NCBI GenBank assembly: GCA_903882935.1
Contig: CAIRZB010000029.1
Span: forward strand, 1 to 64,000
Direction: 5' to 3'
Length of the DNA: 64,000 nucleotides
From: an uncultured Parafilimonas sp.
Lineage (GTDB): Bacteria; Bacteroidota; Bacteroidia; Chitinophagales; Chitinophagaceae
Shown here: in pieces, positions 26,497-35,228 of the stretch
Numbering within the stretch: the stretch's first letter is position 1
How the letters are laid out: each line of letters starts with the position of its first letter
The notes under the pieces: model-generated
What the model was told of the DNA's origin: nothing
Database searches by the model: none
What the model saw: only the letters and a program-made list of their open reading frames with translations
Program-made: the position numbers and the translations under genes

Positions 26497-28074
26497 ATGG
26501 TAGAAATAAAACCCGATGAAATTTCGGCGATATTAAGGGAGCAACTGAGCAACTTTAATTCGTCGGCCGAACTGGAAGAAGTTGGCACCGTACTACAGGT
26601 GGGTGATGGTATTGCCCGCGTGTATGGCCTAAACAACGTTCGCTCGGGCGAGCTGGTTGTTTTTGAAAACGGCACCAAAGCTATCGCGCTAAACTTAGAG
26701 GAAGACAATGTGGGCGTGGTACTTATGGGCGAAAGCGGCGACATTAAAGAAGGTGCTAAAGTAACCCGCACACGCCAAATTGCCTCCATTAAGGTGGGTG
26801 AAGGCTTAATTGGGCGTGTTATTAACACACTCGGTAACCCTATTGATGGTAAAGGCCCTATAACCGGCGAGTTGTATGAGATGCCTTTGGAGCGTAAAGC
26901 CCCAGGTGTTATTTACCGCGAACCAGTTAAGGAACCTTTGCAAACTGGTATTAAGGCTATTGACGCGATGATACCTATCGGCCGCGGCCAGCGTGAGTTG
27001 GTGATCGGTGACCGCCAAACAGGCAAAACTGCCATTTGCGTGGATACCATCATTAACCAAAAAGAGTTTTTTGATGCAGGCAAGCCTGTATATTGTATAT
27101 ATGTTGCCATTGGCCAAAAAGCGTCTACTGTTGCGGGTGTTATGAAAACACTAAACGACAACGGTGCTTTGGCTTATACAACAATTGTTGCGGCTTCTGC
27201 CAGCGACCCAGCCCCATTACAGTTTTACGCCCCGTTTGCGGGTGCTGCATTGGGTGAGTTTTTCCGTGATACCGGTCGCCCTGCTTTGATTATTTATGAT
27301 GACCTTTCAAAACAGGCCGTGGCTTACCGTGAGGTGTCTCTGTTGTTAAGAAGGCCTCCAGGACGCGAAGCATACCCAGGTGACGTGTTTTACCTACACA
27401 GCCGCTTGCTGGAAAGGGCTGCCAAAATTATCAACAATGATGAAGTGGCTAGGAGCATGAATGATTTACCAGAGTCAATAAAGCACCTTGCAAAAGGCGG
27501 CGGTTCGTTAACGGCATTGCCAATCATCGAAACGCAGGCTGGTGACGTATCTGCTTACATTCCCACAAACGTGATTTCTATTACCGACGGACAGATATTT
27601 TTGGAAGGTAACCTGTTTAACGCTGGTATCCGCCCAGCCATTAACGTGGGTATCTCTGTAAGCCGTGTGGGTGGTAACGCGCAGATAAAATCAATGAAAA
27701 AAGTTTCCGGTACCCTTAAGCTTGACCAAGCACTTTACCGGGAGATGGAAGCCTTCTCAAAATTTGGCGGCGACCTTGACGCGGCAACCAAAGTAGTTAT
27801 TGACAAAGGTGCCCGTAACGTAGAGATTTTGAAACAGGCACAATACACACCGTTTTCGGTTGAAAAGCAGGTGGCCATCATATACCTAGGTACCCAAGGC
27901 CTTTTACGTGAAGTAGCCGTTAAAAAGGTTAAGGCGTTTGAAGAACATTTTCTACTGGAAATGGCCAACAAACTGCCTGAAGTGCTGGCTGACTTTAAAA
28001 AAGGTGCCTTGCCTGATGAAGGCATCAAAAAGATGGTTGAGCTTGCCAAAGGCTTGATACCACAGTATAAATAG
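26497..28074 (+). CDS. atpA: F-type ATP synthase subunit alpha
   Basis: A 525-residue regulatory nucleotide-binding subunit. The beta-barrel ([19 protein letters not shown]), the P-loop GDRQTGKTA (about 170-178), [36 protein letters not shown] and [10 protein letters not shown] are invariant in AtpA. It forms the F1 head with the beta subunit. Normally atpG follows; here a terminator-like hairpin and a TonB-dependent receptor gene follow instead. The beta and epsilon genes are also absent, as is usual for split atp loci in this phylum. Confidence 0.97.
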   Translation: MVEIKPDEISAILREQLSNFNSSAELEEVGTVLQVGDGIARVYGLNNVRSGELVVFENGTKAIALNLEEDNVGVVLMGESGDIKEGAKVTRTRQIASIKVGEGLIGRVINTLGNPIDGKGPITGELYEMPLERKAPGVIYREPVKEPLQTGIKAIDAMIPIGRGQRELVIGDRQTGKTAICVDTIINQKEFFDAGKPVYCIYVAIGQKASTVAGVMKTLNDNGALAYTTIVAASASDPAPLQFYAPFAGAALGEFFRDTGRPALIIYDDLSKQAVAYREVSLLLRRPPGREAYPGDVFYLHSRLLERAAKIINNDEVARSMNDLPESIKHLAKGGGSLTALPIIETQAGDVSAYIPTNVISITDGQIFLEGNLFNAGIRPAINVGISVSRVGGNAQIKSMKKVSGTLKLDQALYREMEAFSKFGGDLDAATKVVIDKGARNVEILKQAQYTPFSVEKQVAIIYLGTQGLLREVAVKKVKAFEEHFLLEMANKLPEVLADFKKGALPDEGIKKMVELAKGLIPQYK

Positions 28075-28096
28075 TTTTATAATACCAGTGTTTATA

Positions 28097-28127
28097 TAGA
28101 AGGCTGCTCCGCAAGGGCAGCCTTCTA
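28097..28127 (+). terminator. Hairpin ending the atpBEFHA transcript
   Basis: A perfect 11-bp stem, TAGAAGGCTGC with GCAGCCTTCTA, 22 bp after the atpA stop. The trailing T-run is weak, so efficiency is uncertain. The rest of the 28128-28275 gap shows no atpG remnant. Confidence 0.65.
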
Positions 28128-28275
28128 TCATTCGACGCAGCAATATCACCATAGCTTCGTTTTCGCGTTATTTGGTACGTTGGCTTGGCCCGCTGCTTCC
28201 CCACCTTCCCAATTAGGGTATTCACCGCCGTTTTTTACCGTTCCTCAATTTTTGCTTATTAAATTCATTTTCTAA

Positions 28276-28307
28276 TTTGGTTTATAACATAAACTACTCT
28301 ACGTTTG
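28276..28307 (+). promoter_or_regulatory. Predicted promoter of the TonB-dependent receptor gene
   Basis: TTTG (28276-28279), 20 bp, then TACGTTTG (28300-28307). This is an almost ideal Bacteroidota promoter. The ATG at 28329 lies 21 bp downstream of the box. Confidence 0.7.
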
Positions 28308-28328
28308 TGTAATCAAAGCAACGGAATT

Positions 28329-30575
28329 ATGAAAAAGCTAATTACACTACTCTCCATCATTTTAATATCACAGTATTTTTTACACGCCCAGGTAATTATA
28401 AAAGGCAAGGTGAAAGATAACAGGGGAAGGCCCTTGCCAAGTGCCAGCGTAACGCTGAAGGATACCTACGACGGGGCCACCGCCGACTCCCTGGGTAATT
28501 TTAGTTTTACAACTAATGAAACAGGTACCCAAACGATCTCGGTTACCAATGTAGGCTACAAACCTTTTGAGCAAACCATCAATATTGGCAAAGACCCTAT
28601 TGTGCTTGAAATTTCACTGAAAGAGCAATTGGACGAGTTGCGTGCAGTAACTGTTACCGCCGGTTCATTTGCTGCGGGCGATAACAAAAGGGGTACGGTT
28701 TTAAGCTCTCTCGATGTTGCCACCACGGCAGGCAGCAATGCAGATATAACGGCTGCCCTAAAAACACTGCCGGGCACCCAACAGGTGGGCGAAAAAGAGG
28801 GCTTGTTTGTGCGGGGCGGCGCGGGATATGAAGCCAAGCAATACATTGACGGCACGCTGGTAAACAACCCTTATAGTTCAAGCGTGCCCGATATTTCAAG
28901 CCGGGGCCGCTTTTCACCGTTCTTGTTTAAAGGCACGGTGTTTAGCACCGGCGGGTATTCGGCTGAGTATGGACAGGCGTTGTCGTCTGTGGTGCTGTTG
29001 GAGTCAATCGATTTACCAGAACGCAGCGAGATAGATGCCTCTGTTTCCCCCTTGGTGTTGGGTGCTGGCACACAGCAGCTTGCAAAAAACAAAAAATCAT
29101 CTTGGGGCGCAAGTTATAATTATGTAAACGTGGGCCTGTATTTTGGTTTGGTAAAGCAAACGCCCGACTACTTTAAGATGCCCCAATTTCACAGTGGCGA
29201 CGCTAACTTCCGCATAAAAACAAAAAGCGGCGGCATTATAAAATACTACACTACTTTTGGCTACAGTAACCTGGGCTTACGCAGATCCGATGTGGACAGC
29301 CTTGACCTGAAAGACGCATTCTCCTTAAAAAACATTAACTGGTATAATAATATTAGTTGGCGCGAAAATTTAGGCGGTGGCTGGCGCATGAAATTGGGTG
29401 CCAGCTACAGCACCAATAAAGACGACTTTACCCAACAGGTTCAAAACCAGCTGAACCAGCCCAAACAGTTTGACCCCTCAGTATATTGGATGAACTATAA
29501 AAATTTCGCTATTGGCAACAGGCAAGACCTTACTCAATTAAAAGCTGTTTTCGATAAAAAGCTGGCGGGCATTAGCTCGATACGTTTTGGCAGTGAGTAT
29601 TGGTATAGTGCCAATAAATTTACGTACAACGATACCGCCCGCCGATTGGTGGACCATTTAAGCGGCACATTTGTAGAAGCAAATATTTTTCTTACCAACG
29701 ACCTTGCGGCCCAAATAGGTACCCGTTTTGAGTATTCATCGGTTATACATAAAGCAGATATTGCCCCACGTTTATCGTTGGCCTACAAAACAGGCAAGGG
29801 TGCCCAAGTATCGGTGGCATATGGGCAATTTTACCAAAAGCCCGAAAATACGCAGCTATTCTATACTACCAACGTTGGCTTTACAAAAGCAACACACTAT
29901 ATTATCAACTACCAAAAGATGAACGCAGAACGCATTTTTAGGGTGGAGGCATATTACAAAACATATGACGACTTGATAAAAACGGTACCGGTGGGGTACA
30001 ATTTTAATAACTATAACAACAGTGGCTCGGGCTATGCAAAAGGGGTGGATGTGTTTTTTAGGGATAAGAAAACCTTTAAAAACTTTGACTATTGGGTAAG
30101 CTATTCATATGTGGATACCAAGCGCAATTACCTTAACTATACTGCCCAGTTGCAGCCCGACTATGCTGCTACCCATACAGCATCACTGGTAATGAAACGT
30201 TTTTTTACGGAGTTAAAATGCGGCTTTAATGCAACCTACACCTTTGCAACCGGCCGACCCTATTACAATTTTTTAATTAACAATACCGGAAAATATTTTT
30301 TGAGCGACCAAGGTAAAACTAAGCCCTACAACAGCCTTAACTTTAGTGCCGAGTATGTACCGAGTATAGGCAAAACCAATGCAAAATCATTTATAGTATT
30401 GTTTGCCAGTATCTCTAATGTGCTTGGTTATAATGCGGTGTACAGCTATAATTATTCGTACAGCGGGGCATATAAACAAGCGGTTGAACCACCAGCCAAA
30501 AGATTCTTCTTTATAGGCTGTTTTATAAGCTGGGGTGTTGACAGATCGCAGGATGCAATTAATAATAATCTTTAG
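28329..30575 (+). CDS. TonB-dependent outer membrane receptor
   Basis: A 748-residue receptor. After a signal peptide comes a carboxypeptidase-like regulatory domain (GKVKDNRGRPLPSASVTLKD, about 25-100), then a plug domain (ALKTLPGTQQVGEKEGLFV, RGGAGYEAKQYIDGTLV) and a long beta-barrel with many aromatic-ended strands. It uses TonB energy to bring large ligands across the outer membrane. No SusD partner is adjacent, so it is not a glycan SusCD pair; siderophore, cobalamin-like or peptide ligands are possible. The start at 28329 (MKKLITLL) is chosen over an upstream TTG that lies in the promoter. Confidence 0.92.
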   Translation: MKKLITLLSIILISQYFLHAQVIIKGKVKDNRGRPLPSASVTLKDTYDGATADSLGNFSFTTNETGTQTISVTNVGYKPFEQTINIGKDPIVLEISLKEQLDELRAVTVTAGSFAAGDNKRGTVLSSLDVATTAGSNADITAALKTLPGTQQVGEKEGLFVRGGAGYEAKQYIDGTLVNNPYSSSVPDISSRGRFSPFLFKGTVFSTGGYSAEYGQALSSVVLLESIDLPERSEIDASVSPLVLGAGTQQLAKNKKSSWGASYNYVNVGLYFGLVKQTPDYFKMPQFHSGDANFRIKTKSGGIIKYYTTFGYSNLGLRRSDVDSLDLKDAFSLKNINWYNNISWRENLGGGWRMKLGASYSTNKDDFTQQVQNQLNQPKQFDPSVYWMNYKNFAIGNRQDLTQLKAVFDKKLAGISSIRFGSEYWYSANKFTYNDTARRLVDHLSGTFVEANIFLTNDLAAQIGTRFEYSSVIHKADIAPRLSLAYKTGKGAQVSVAYGQFYQKPENTQLFYTTNVGFTKATHYIINYQKMNAERIFRVEAYYKTYDDLIKTVPVGYNFNNYNNSGSGYAKGVDVFFRDKKTFKNFDYWVSYSYVDTKRNYLNYTAQLQPDYAATHTASLVMKRFFTELKCGFNATYTFATGRPYYNFLINNTGKYFLSDQGKTKPYNSLNFSAEYVPSIGKTNAKSFIVLFASISNVLGYNAVYSYNYSYSGAYKQAVEPPAKRFFFIGCFISWGVDRSQDAINNNL

Positions 30576-30638
30576 CACGGGTTTAAAAGTGCACGAGTTA
30601 CTTTGTTCAAGTTTTGGCGGTGCATTAAAATAGATATA

Positions 30639-30697
30639 TGGAACTTGGAAACTTGTGAACATTCGAACTTTTGGACACTTAAACGCTTGAACATTGA
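30639..30697. repeat. GAAC-type tandem microrepeat, copy 2
   Basis: Units such as GGAACTTGGAAACTTGTGAA, then CATTCGAACTTTTGGACAC and CGCTTGAACATTG, echo the copy at 12461-12510. Non-coding, between the receptor and the 2TM protein gene. A weaker example lies at 31525-31572. Confidence 0.5.
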
Positions 30698-30719
30698 AAT
30701 TTAAAATCTCCCAACCAAT

Positions 30720-31070
30720 ATGGATAACCAACACGAAGAAGAAGAGCTAACACCGCAGGACAGCCTAAAGCTGATTACAAAAATGCTTGATAAAGTGCAG
30801 GATGATGCCTTGTGGAAAGTAGCCAAAAAGCGGTCGACTTTTAAAATTACGCTGGTGATTTTTATTGTAATTAACGCTTTTTTGGTGGGCTTATGGTATT
30901 TTACCACAGGGCCTACCAGTTATTTTTGGCCCGCTTGGCCTATGCTGGGCTGGGGGTTGGGTGTAGTTTTTCAATTTGTTGATGCCTATATGACCAATGG
31001 TCTTTTTTCTGAAGAAAGGGAATTTGAAAAACTAAAAAAGAAAACAAGGCGAGGTACAGGTGAAAAGTAA
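30720..31070 (+). CDS. 2TM domain-containing membrane protein 1
   Basis: A 116-residue protein. An acidic N-terminal region (EEEELTPQDSLKLITKMLDK) is followed by the 2TM domain: ALWKVAKKRSTFKITL, helix 1 (IFIVINAFLVGLWYFTTGP), YFWPAWPMLGWGLGVVFQF (helix 2), and a charged tail EEREFEKLKKKTRRG. The domain is frequent in Bacteroidota, often next to or fused to histidine-kinase or regulatory modules; its function is not known. A paralogue follows directly. Confidence 0.85.
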   Translation: MDNQHEEEELTPQDSLKLITKMLDKVQDDALWKVAKKRSTFKITLVIFIVINAFLVGLWYFTTGPTSYFWPAWPMLGWGLGVVFQFVDAYMTNGLFSEEREFEKLKKKTRRGTGEK

Positions 31071-31131
31071 TGAGATTAAGGCTACCAGCACTGGCCGGCA
31101 TTCAACAAAAACAAACATAAATTTTAAAGTA

Positions 31132-31425
31132 ATGTATTCACCAATTAACAACATTCAAATGACCACCGAAGAACAAAGGGATGCGCTGCTGTGGCGTATT
31201 GCCAAAAAAAGAGCAGCCTTTAAACAAGCCTGTACTGTTTATTTTTTTGTTAATGCATTTTTAGTAGGCATCTGGTTTTTTTCTACAGGGCCGTATGGTT
31301 ATTTCTGGCCAAAATGGCCCATGTTGGGCATGGCGTTCGGCTTGGCAGTACAATACTTTGATGCCTATCAGGGCAATGCCATATTCTCAGCCGAAGACGA
31401 ATATAAAAGAATGAAAGGTGAATAA
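31132..31425 (+). CDS. 2TM domain-containing membrane protein 2
   Basis: A 97-residue paralogue of the preceding gene: ALLWRIAKKRAAFKQACTVY, FFVNAFLVGIWFFSTGP, YFWPKWPMLGMAFGLAVQYF and the tail EDEYKRMKGE line up residue for residue with it. Start candidates are ATG 31132, ATG 31159, and a GTG at 31060 overlapping the previous gene; 31132 is used here as a compromise. The tandem pair probably arose by local duplication. Confidence 0.8.
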   Translation: MYSPINNIQMTTEEQRDALLWRIAKKRAAFKQACTVYFFVNAFLVGIWFFSTGPYGYFWPKWPMLGMAFGLAVQYFDAYQGNAIFSAEDEYKRMKGE

Positions 31426-31615
31426 ATAGTTTCAAAGTTTACCAGTTCTAGTGTTCATTAGTTGGTAGTAGAAAATTTGTAGACTCGAATTAGCGAGCCA
31501 GACAACTATAAACAGGTTTGGATAGATGAACTCGTAAACTATCGAACGACTTTAACCCGGAAACTTGAAGCATTTTAATTTAGCAAACTATATTAAAACA
31601 TAAAACAACAATCAC

Positions 31616-32254
31616 ATGAAACGTCTCCTACTTTCTATTTTATTTTGCCCAGTGTTACTGAGTGCTATTGCACAAAGCGGCCGGTACGCAGGGGCCATGC
31701 AGAAAAACCTCGCCATGTTCGATTCAGCAAAAACCACCGCACAGCTACAAGCCGTTTCCGATGCATTTGTAAGGATTGGTGATGCTGAAAAAACACAGTG
31801 GCAGCCATACTATTTTGCAGGCCTTGCTTTGTCTACCGCTGGGTGGCAAAAGGATGTAGATGCAGATGTAAACTCGCCTAAAATAAATACGCTTTGCGAT
31901 AAGGCCGAGGCACTGGCAACCACTGATGCCGAAAAATCGGAAGTATATGCACTTCGTAACATGAGTGCCACCCAACAAATGTTGGTTGACCCACAAACGC
32001 GCTGGCAAACAAGTGGCCAGCAAGCAACAGCAGCATTGAAAAAAGGGCTACAGCTAAACGCCAATAACCCCAGGTTGTATTACCTGCAAGGCATGAGCCT
32101 GTTTGGCACACCAACACAGTTTGGTGGCGGAAAAGACAAAGCAAAGCCGCTTTTTGAAAAAGCGATAAGCTTATTTAATGCGGAGCAACCTGATGGTTTT
32201 AGCCCAAGGTGGGGCAAGGAAAGAGCCGCTGCACAACTTGCACTTTGCCAATAA
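31616..32254 (+). CDS. Secreted TPR-like protein
   Basis: A 212-residue protein with a signal peptide (MKRLLLSILFCPVLLSAIAQ). The rest is helical with Ala-rich repeats and a TPR-like end (LKKGLQLNANNPRLYYLQGM, KAKPLFEKAISLFNAEQPDG, WGKERAAAQLALCQ). It resembles small periplasmic tetratricopeptide proteins of Bacteroidota. No enzyme motif is visible. A strong terminator follows. Confidence 0.7.
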   Translation: MKRLLLSILFCPVLLSAIAQSGRYAGAMQKNLAMFDSAKTTAQLQAVSDAFVRIGDAEKTQWQPYYFAGLALSTAGWQKDVDADVNSPKINTLCDKAEALATTDAEKSEVYALRNMSATQQMLVDPQTRWQTSGQQATAALKKGLQLNANNPRLYYLQGMSLFGTPTQFGGGKDKAKPLFEKAISLFNAEQPDGFSPRWGKERAAAQLALCQ

Positions 32255-32265
32255 TGCATTGCAAA

Positions 32266-32300
32266 TAAAAATTAGGCCCGGCTTTGCCGGGCTAATTTTA
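32266..32300 (+). terminator. Terminator after the secreted TPR-like gene
   Basis: TAAAATTAGGCCCGGC pairs with GCCGGGCTAATTTTA around a TTT loop, with one bulged G, followed by an A/T stretch. It ends 16 bp before the next ATG. Confidence 0.75.
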
Positions 32301-32315
32301 CAATTACTATGTTGT

Positions 32316-32924
32316 ATGGAAAAAAATGAAAAAGGGTTCTCTCCAGAAGAAAGCCTGCTTTTGATTGAAAGCATGATAAACAAAGCCAAGGACCGCTTTG
32401 GGGAAGATGGCCATCTGTATATACTATGGGGGTGGCTAGTGCTAATAGGCAGCGTTACTGAATTTGTTTTATTTCATTATTTCCAATACGAAAAACATTA
32501 CCTCGTTTGGTCGGTATCTTGGGTATTGTTGGCATACCAGATATATTATCTTGTGGCAAAATACCGCAGGCAAAAAGTACGCACCTACACAGCGCATATT
32601 ATTGGCTACGTATGGTTAACATTTGTGATACTTGCTTTTCTTATTGGGTTTCTCAACGGCCGTTTAAGTGGCGATAGCAGGTATTTCTATCACATATTCC
32701 CATTGCTTTTGGCTTTGTATGGCATGCCTGTATTTTTATCGGGCGTAATTATTCGTTTTAGGCCGCTGGTGATTGGTGGCATTTGCTGCTGGGTGCTGTC
32801 TGTTATTGCCACATTTTTGCCGTACGATTACCAAATGCTTATGTTGTCTGTGGCCATGGTGGTGGCTTGGTTAATACCGGGTTATTTATTGCGGGCAAAA
32901 TTTAAGCAGGAGAAGACAAAATGA
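32316..32924 (+). CDS. Six-helix membrane protein, hypothetical (paralogue 1)
   Basis: A 202-residue membrane protein. An N-terminal soluble segment (SPEESLLLIESMINKAKDRFG) is followed by hydrophobic helices (ILWGWLVLIGSVTEFVLF, WVLLAYQIYYLV, AHIIGYVWLTFVILAFLIGF and others), ending PGYLLRAKFKQEKTK. It aligns along its length with the gene at 33097. No family with known function was recognised. The ATG at 32316 is chosen because the upstream extension overlaps the previous gene and the terminator. Confidence 0.75.
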   Translation: MEKNEKGFSPEESLLLIESMINKAKDRFGEDGHLYILWGWLVLIGSVTEFVLFHYFQYEKHYLVWSVSWVLLAYQIYYLVAKYRRQKVRTYTAHIIGYVWLTFVILAFLIGFLNGRLSGDSRYFYHIFPLLLALYGMPVFLSGVIIRFRPLVIGGICCWVLSVIATFLPYDYQMLMLSVAMVVAWLIPGYLLRAKFKQEKTK

Positions 32925-33096
32925 GTTTTTTGGGGCATTAGGCTTTGTTAAGAGTAAGGTGTAAGTAATAAAAAGTGAACTAGTTGGAAACGGCATGGGT
33001 AGGTTATTTTAAAACGTAGTGAATATAAACGCAGTGAGGCCAAACGGCAATAATAAAATAATGGTATGTATTGGATGTTAACTCAAAAACAAAAAG

Positions 33097-33693
33097 ATGC
33101 AGGAAGAAGATAAGCCAATGTCGGAAAGTGAAAGCCTCGCGCTTATTACGGCGATGATTAACAAGGCTAAATGCGATTATGAAGATACTGGCATGAGTAC
33201 CCTGTTATGGGGCGGTGTGATTACTATATGCAGCTTGGTTAATTTTGCAGGCATTCAGTTAAAAATAAATGGCACGGGCAATATTTGGCTGTTAACCTAT
33301 GTGGCGGTTGTGGTGCAGGTATTTATTGCTATAAGGGAGCGCCGCCGTAAAAAGTTTACCATGCATGAAGACAGTGCCATGGGTGGTATATGGATAAGTT
33401 TTGGCGCAGCTATGTTTATGTTTTCTTACTACACCAGTATTTTTAACGTTCCCTCGGCTAACACAATCTTTCTAATAGCATACGGCATACCTACCTTTGC
33501 AACGGGTTATACACGCAGGTTTAGGCCTATGCTTTGGGGTGGTTTGGCCTGCTGGGTGTTTGCCATAGCCAGCATGTATACCCCACCCCCCTATATTTTG
33601 TTGTACAGCAGTGCATCTGCACAGCTGGCATGGTTTATACCGGGCCTAATTTTAAGACGGCGATACCTGAATGCAAAAAAAGGAAATGTTTAA
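33097..33693 (+). CDS. Six-helix membrane protein, hypothetical (paralogue 2)
   Basis: A 198-residue paralogue of the gene at 32316: SESLALITAMINKAKCDYED, LLWGGVITICSLVNFAG, FRPMLWGGLACWVFAIASMY and PGLILRRRYLNAKKGN correspond to its segments. It overlaps the following winged-helix gene by 8 bp. Such membrane-protein/regulator pairs suggest that the regulator controls or senses through the membrane proteins, but this is inference. Confidence 0.78.
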   Translation: MQEEDKPMSESESLALITAMINKAKCDYEDTGMSTLLWGGVITICSLVNFAGIQLKINGTGNIWLLTYVAVVVQVFIAIRERRRKKFTMHEDSAMGGIWISFGAAMFMFSYYTSIFNVPSANTIFLIAYGIPTFATGYTRRFRPMLWGGLACWVFAIASMYTPPPYILLYSSASAQLAWFIPGLILRRRYLNAKKGNV

Positions 33694-33985
33694 AGAATTA
33701 GACCCCATATTACACTCACAGTTGCGGCTTGCGGTAATGAGCCTGCTTTTAAGCGTGAAGGAAGCTGAGTTTACCTTTATCAGGGAAAAAACGAATGCCA
33801 CAGCAGGTAACCTTAGCGTGCAAGTACAAAAATTAAAAGAAGCCGGCTACATTGACGTGGTAAAAGAATTTAAAGACAATTACCCCAATACCAAATGCCA
33901 TATCACGCCCGTTGGCATAAAAGCCTTTGAGGAATACGTTAAGGCATTGCAAGAATACTTGAAAGTAGGCCAGCCAAAGCTATAG
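33686..33985 (+). CDS. Winged-helix transcriptional regulator (HTH_34-like)
   Basis: A 99-residue single-domain regulator: MFKELDPILHSQLRLAVMSL, then LSVKEAEFTFIREKTNATAG, recognition helix NLSVQVQKLKEAGYIDVVKEF, and wing NTKCHITPVGIKAFEEYVKAL. It is MarR/PadR-like but shorter, as in the HTH_34 group. The ATG at 33686 overlaps the preceding gene; an alternative start at 33671 adds five residues. It is likely to regulate its own operon. Confidence 0.87.
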   Translation: MFKELDPILHSQLRLAVMSLLLSVKEAEFTFIREKTNATAGNLSVQVQKLKEAGYIDVVKEFKDNYPNTKCHITPVGIKAFEEYVKALQEYLKVGQPKL

Positions 33986-34003
33986 AGCTGGCGGGTACTT
34001 TGG

Positions 34004-34450
34004 TTAATCTTCTATGGCCTCAATCCCCAGTTGCCTGGCTTTTTCAATTCCGTCTTTCATTGCTTTAACTTGTTCGGGTGGGTGCGCCTGCCATACAGTA
34101 ACCTCTCCAACAACCTTAAACGGGTGTTTTGACCGGTAAGACTTTGTTGGGTTACCTGGAAATTTCTTGTCTGTTAAATTGGGGTCGTCTTCAATCGGGC
34201 CAATTGGCTCCACTAAATATATTCTCCCACGCCCTTCGCCTAAGGCAAGTTCTGCACCCCAAAAAGCAGCGTCTAGCGTGGCAGTTAGGTAGATATATTT
34301 CGCTGATTTCTTTTGCCCATAGTTTGACTGAATGCCAGTTATTATATAATCACCGATCATTAAGTCAGCCTTTGTGCCGTGGAAGTATGTTTGGGAAAAA
34401 GGGGTTTGCGGTGCTTCGTTAGATTTGTTTTCACTTTTGGTTGGTTCCAT
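34004..34450 (-). CDS. arr: NAD(+)--rifampin ADP-ribosyltransferase
   Basis: A 148-residue protein matching the Arr family along its length: FSQTYFHGTKADLMIGDYI (the conserved H-G-T motif), SAKYIYLTATLDAAFWGAEL, ALGEGRGRIYLVEPIGPIED, DPNLTDKKFPGNPTKSYRS and PFKVVGEVTVWQAHPPEQVK. Family members transfer ADP-ribose from NAD to rifampin and inactivate it. An upstream in-frame ATG at 34477 is also possible. It stands alone with no mobile element nearby, so it looks chromosomal; activity has not been shown. Confidence 0.9.
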   Translation of the reverse strand: MEPTKSENKSNEAPQTPFSQTYFHGTKADLMIGDYIITGIQSNYGQKKSAKYIYLTATLDAAFWGAELALGEGRGRIYLVEPIGPIEDDPNLTDKKFPGNPTKSYRSKHPFKVVGEVTVWQAHPPEQVKAMKDGIEKARQLGIEAIED

Positions 34451-34571
34451 TGTTGATATATTGGTTATGGATTTCATGAAGAAAATACGCTATTCCAAGT
34501 ATTTGGTTATGGCCCACATTTCCCCGACACCATTGTTTTTTAAGTTAATAACGCAAAATTACAAGGGCCGC

Positions 34572-35192
34572 CTACTGAAGGCTAAGTCTTTTTCGGCATA
34601 CTTCGCATAAGCCGGTTTCCTTATCTTGGTTTAAACTGCCTTTCGCATCAGCCATAATACAATGTTTGTTTGGGCAGTGCGGCAGGCCGAAATTATGGCC
34701 CATTTCGTGCAGCACTGTTTTGAGAAGCCTCTGAAAAAGCAATGCCGAGCTCGGGTTGCCTTTTTGCAACCTGTATGTTGATACCACACATACTTTGCCC
34801 GGTTGCAGGCCCAAACCCATTACACCATAATCTGCATTATTGCCTTTTTTGGTGGAAATATCTTTGTCTGTTATGGCTACAATGCACCTTACTTGGTCAG
34901 GTTTTATGGATTGCAAAACCCCCAATATAGCGTCAGCTTTATACCTTTTGCGTGGCGGGTACCAAGCATTTGCAGGCAGGTTAACGCTGTTTGATATTGT
35001 TACCAAAACTGGGTAATATTTTTCTATAGAGTCTTTTAATGCAGAAAGAAATTTACCGTTGTAACACATGGGCTGCAACACGATGGAAGGTTTTAACCCA
35101 GCCTTTTGCAATACAGCAAAATTAGCCGTGGTTGCCTGTTGGCCACAGGCAGCGGTAAGGTAAGCTATGCAAATAAGGTAATACCGTTTCAT
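34572..35192 (-). CDS. Archaemetzincin-like zinc metalloprotease
   Basis: A 206-residue protein with a signal or lipoprotein-like N-terminus (cysteine at 16 in LTAACGQQ). The zinc site is HEMGHNFGLPHC (H162, E163, H166, H172) followed by a second cysteine-rich metal site: CPNKHCIM and, further on, CEVCRKRL. This two-site layout is the archaemetzincin hallmark. The substrate is unknown. The start at 35192 (MKRYYLIC) is chosen over 35210 because it gives a proper signal sequence. Confidence 0.88.
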   Translation of the reverse strand: MKRYYLICIAYLTAACGQQATTANFAVLQKAGLKPSIVLQPMCYNGKFLSALKDSIEKYYPVLVTISNSVNLPANAWYPPRKRYKADAILGVLQSIKPDQVRCIVAITDKDISTKKGNNADYGVMGLGLQPGKVCVVSTYRLQKGNPSSALLFQRLLKTVLHEMGHNFGLPHCPNKHCIMADAKGSLNQDKETGLCEVCRKRLSLQ

Positions 35193-35228
35193 AGTATAAG
35201 TGCAATACAATACCAGTTGTAAATGGTG

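Noticed and set aside
34129-34422. Plus-strand frame opposite arr
   Set aside because: It is a shadow of the well-supported Arr coding sequence on the other strand.
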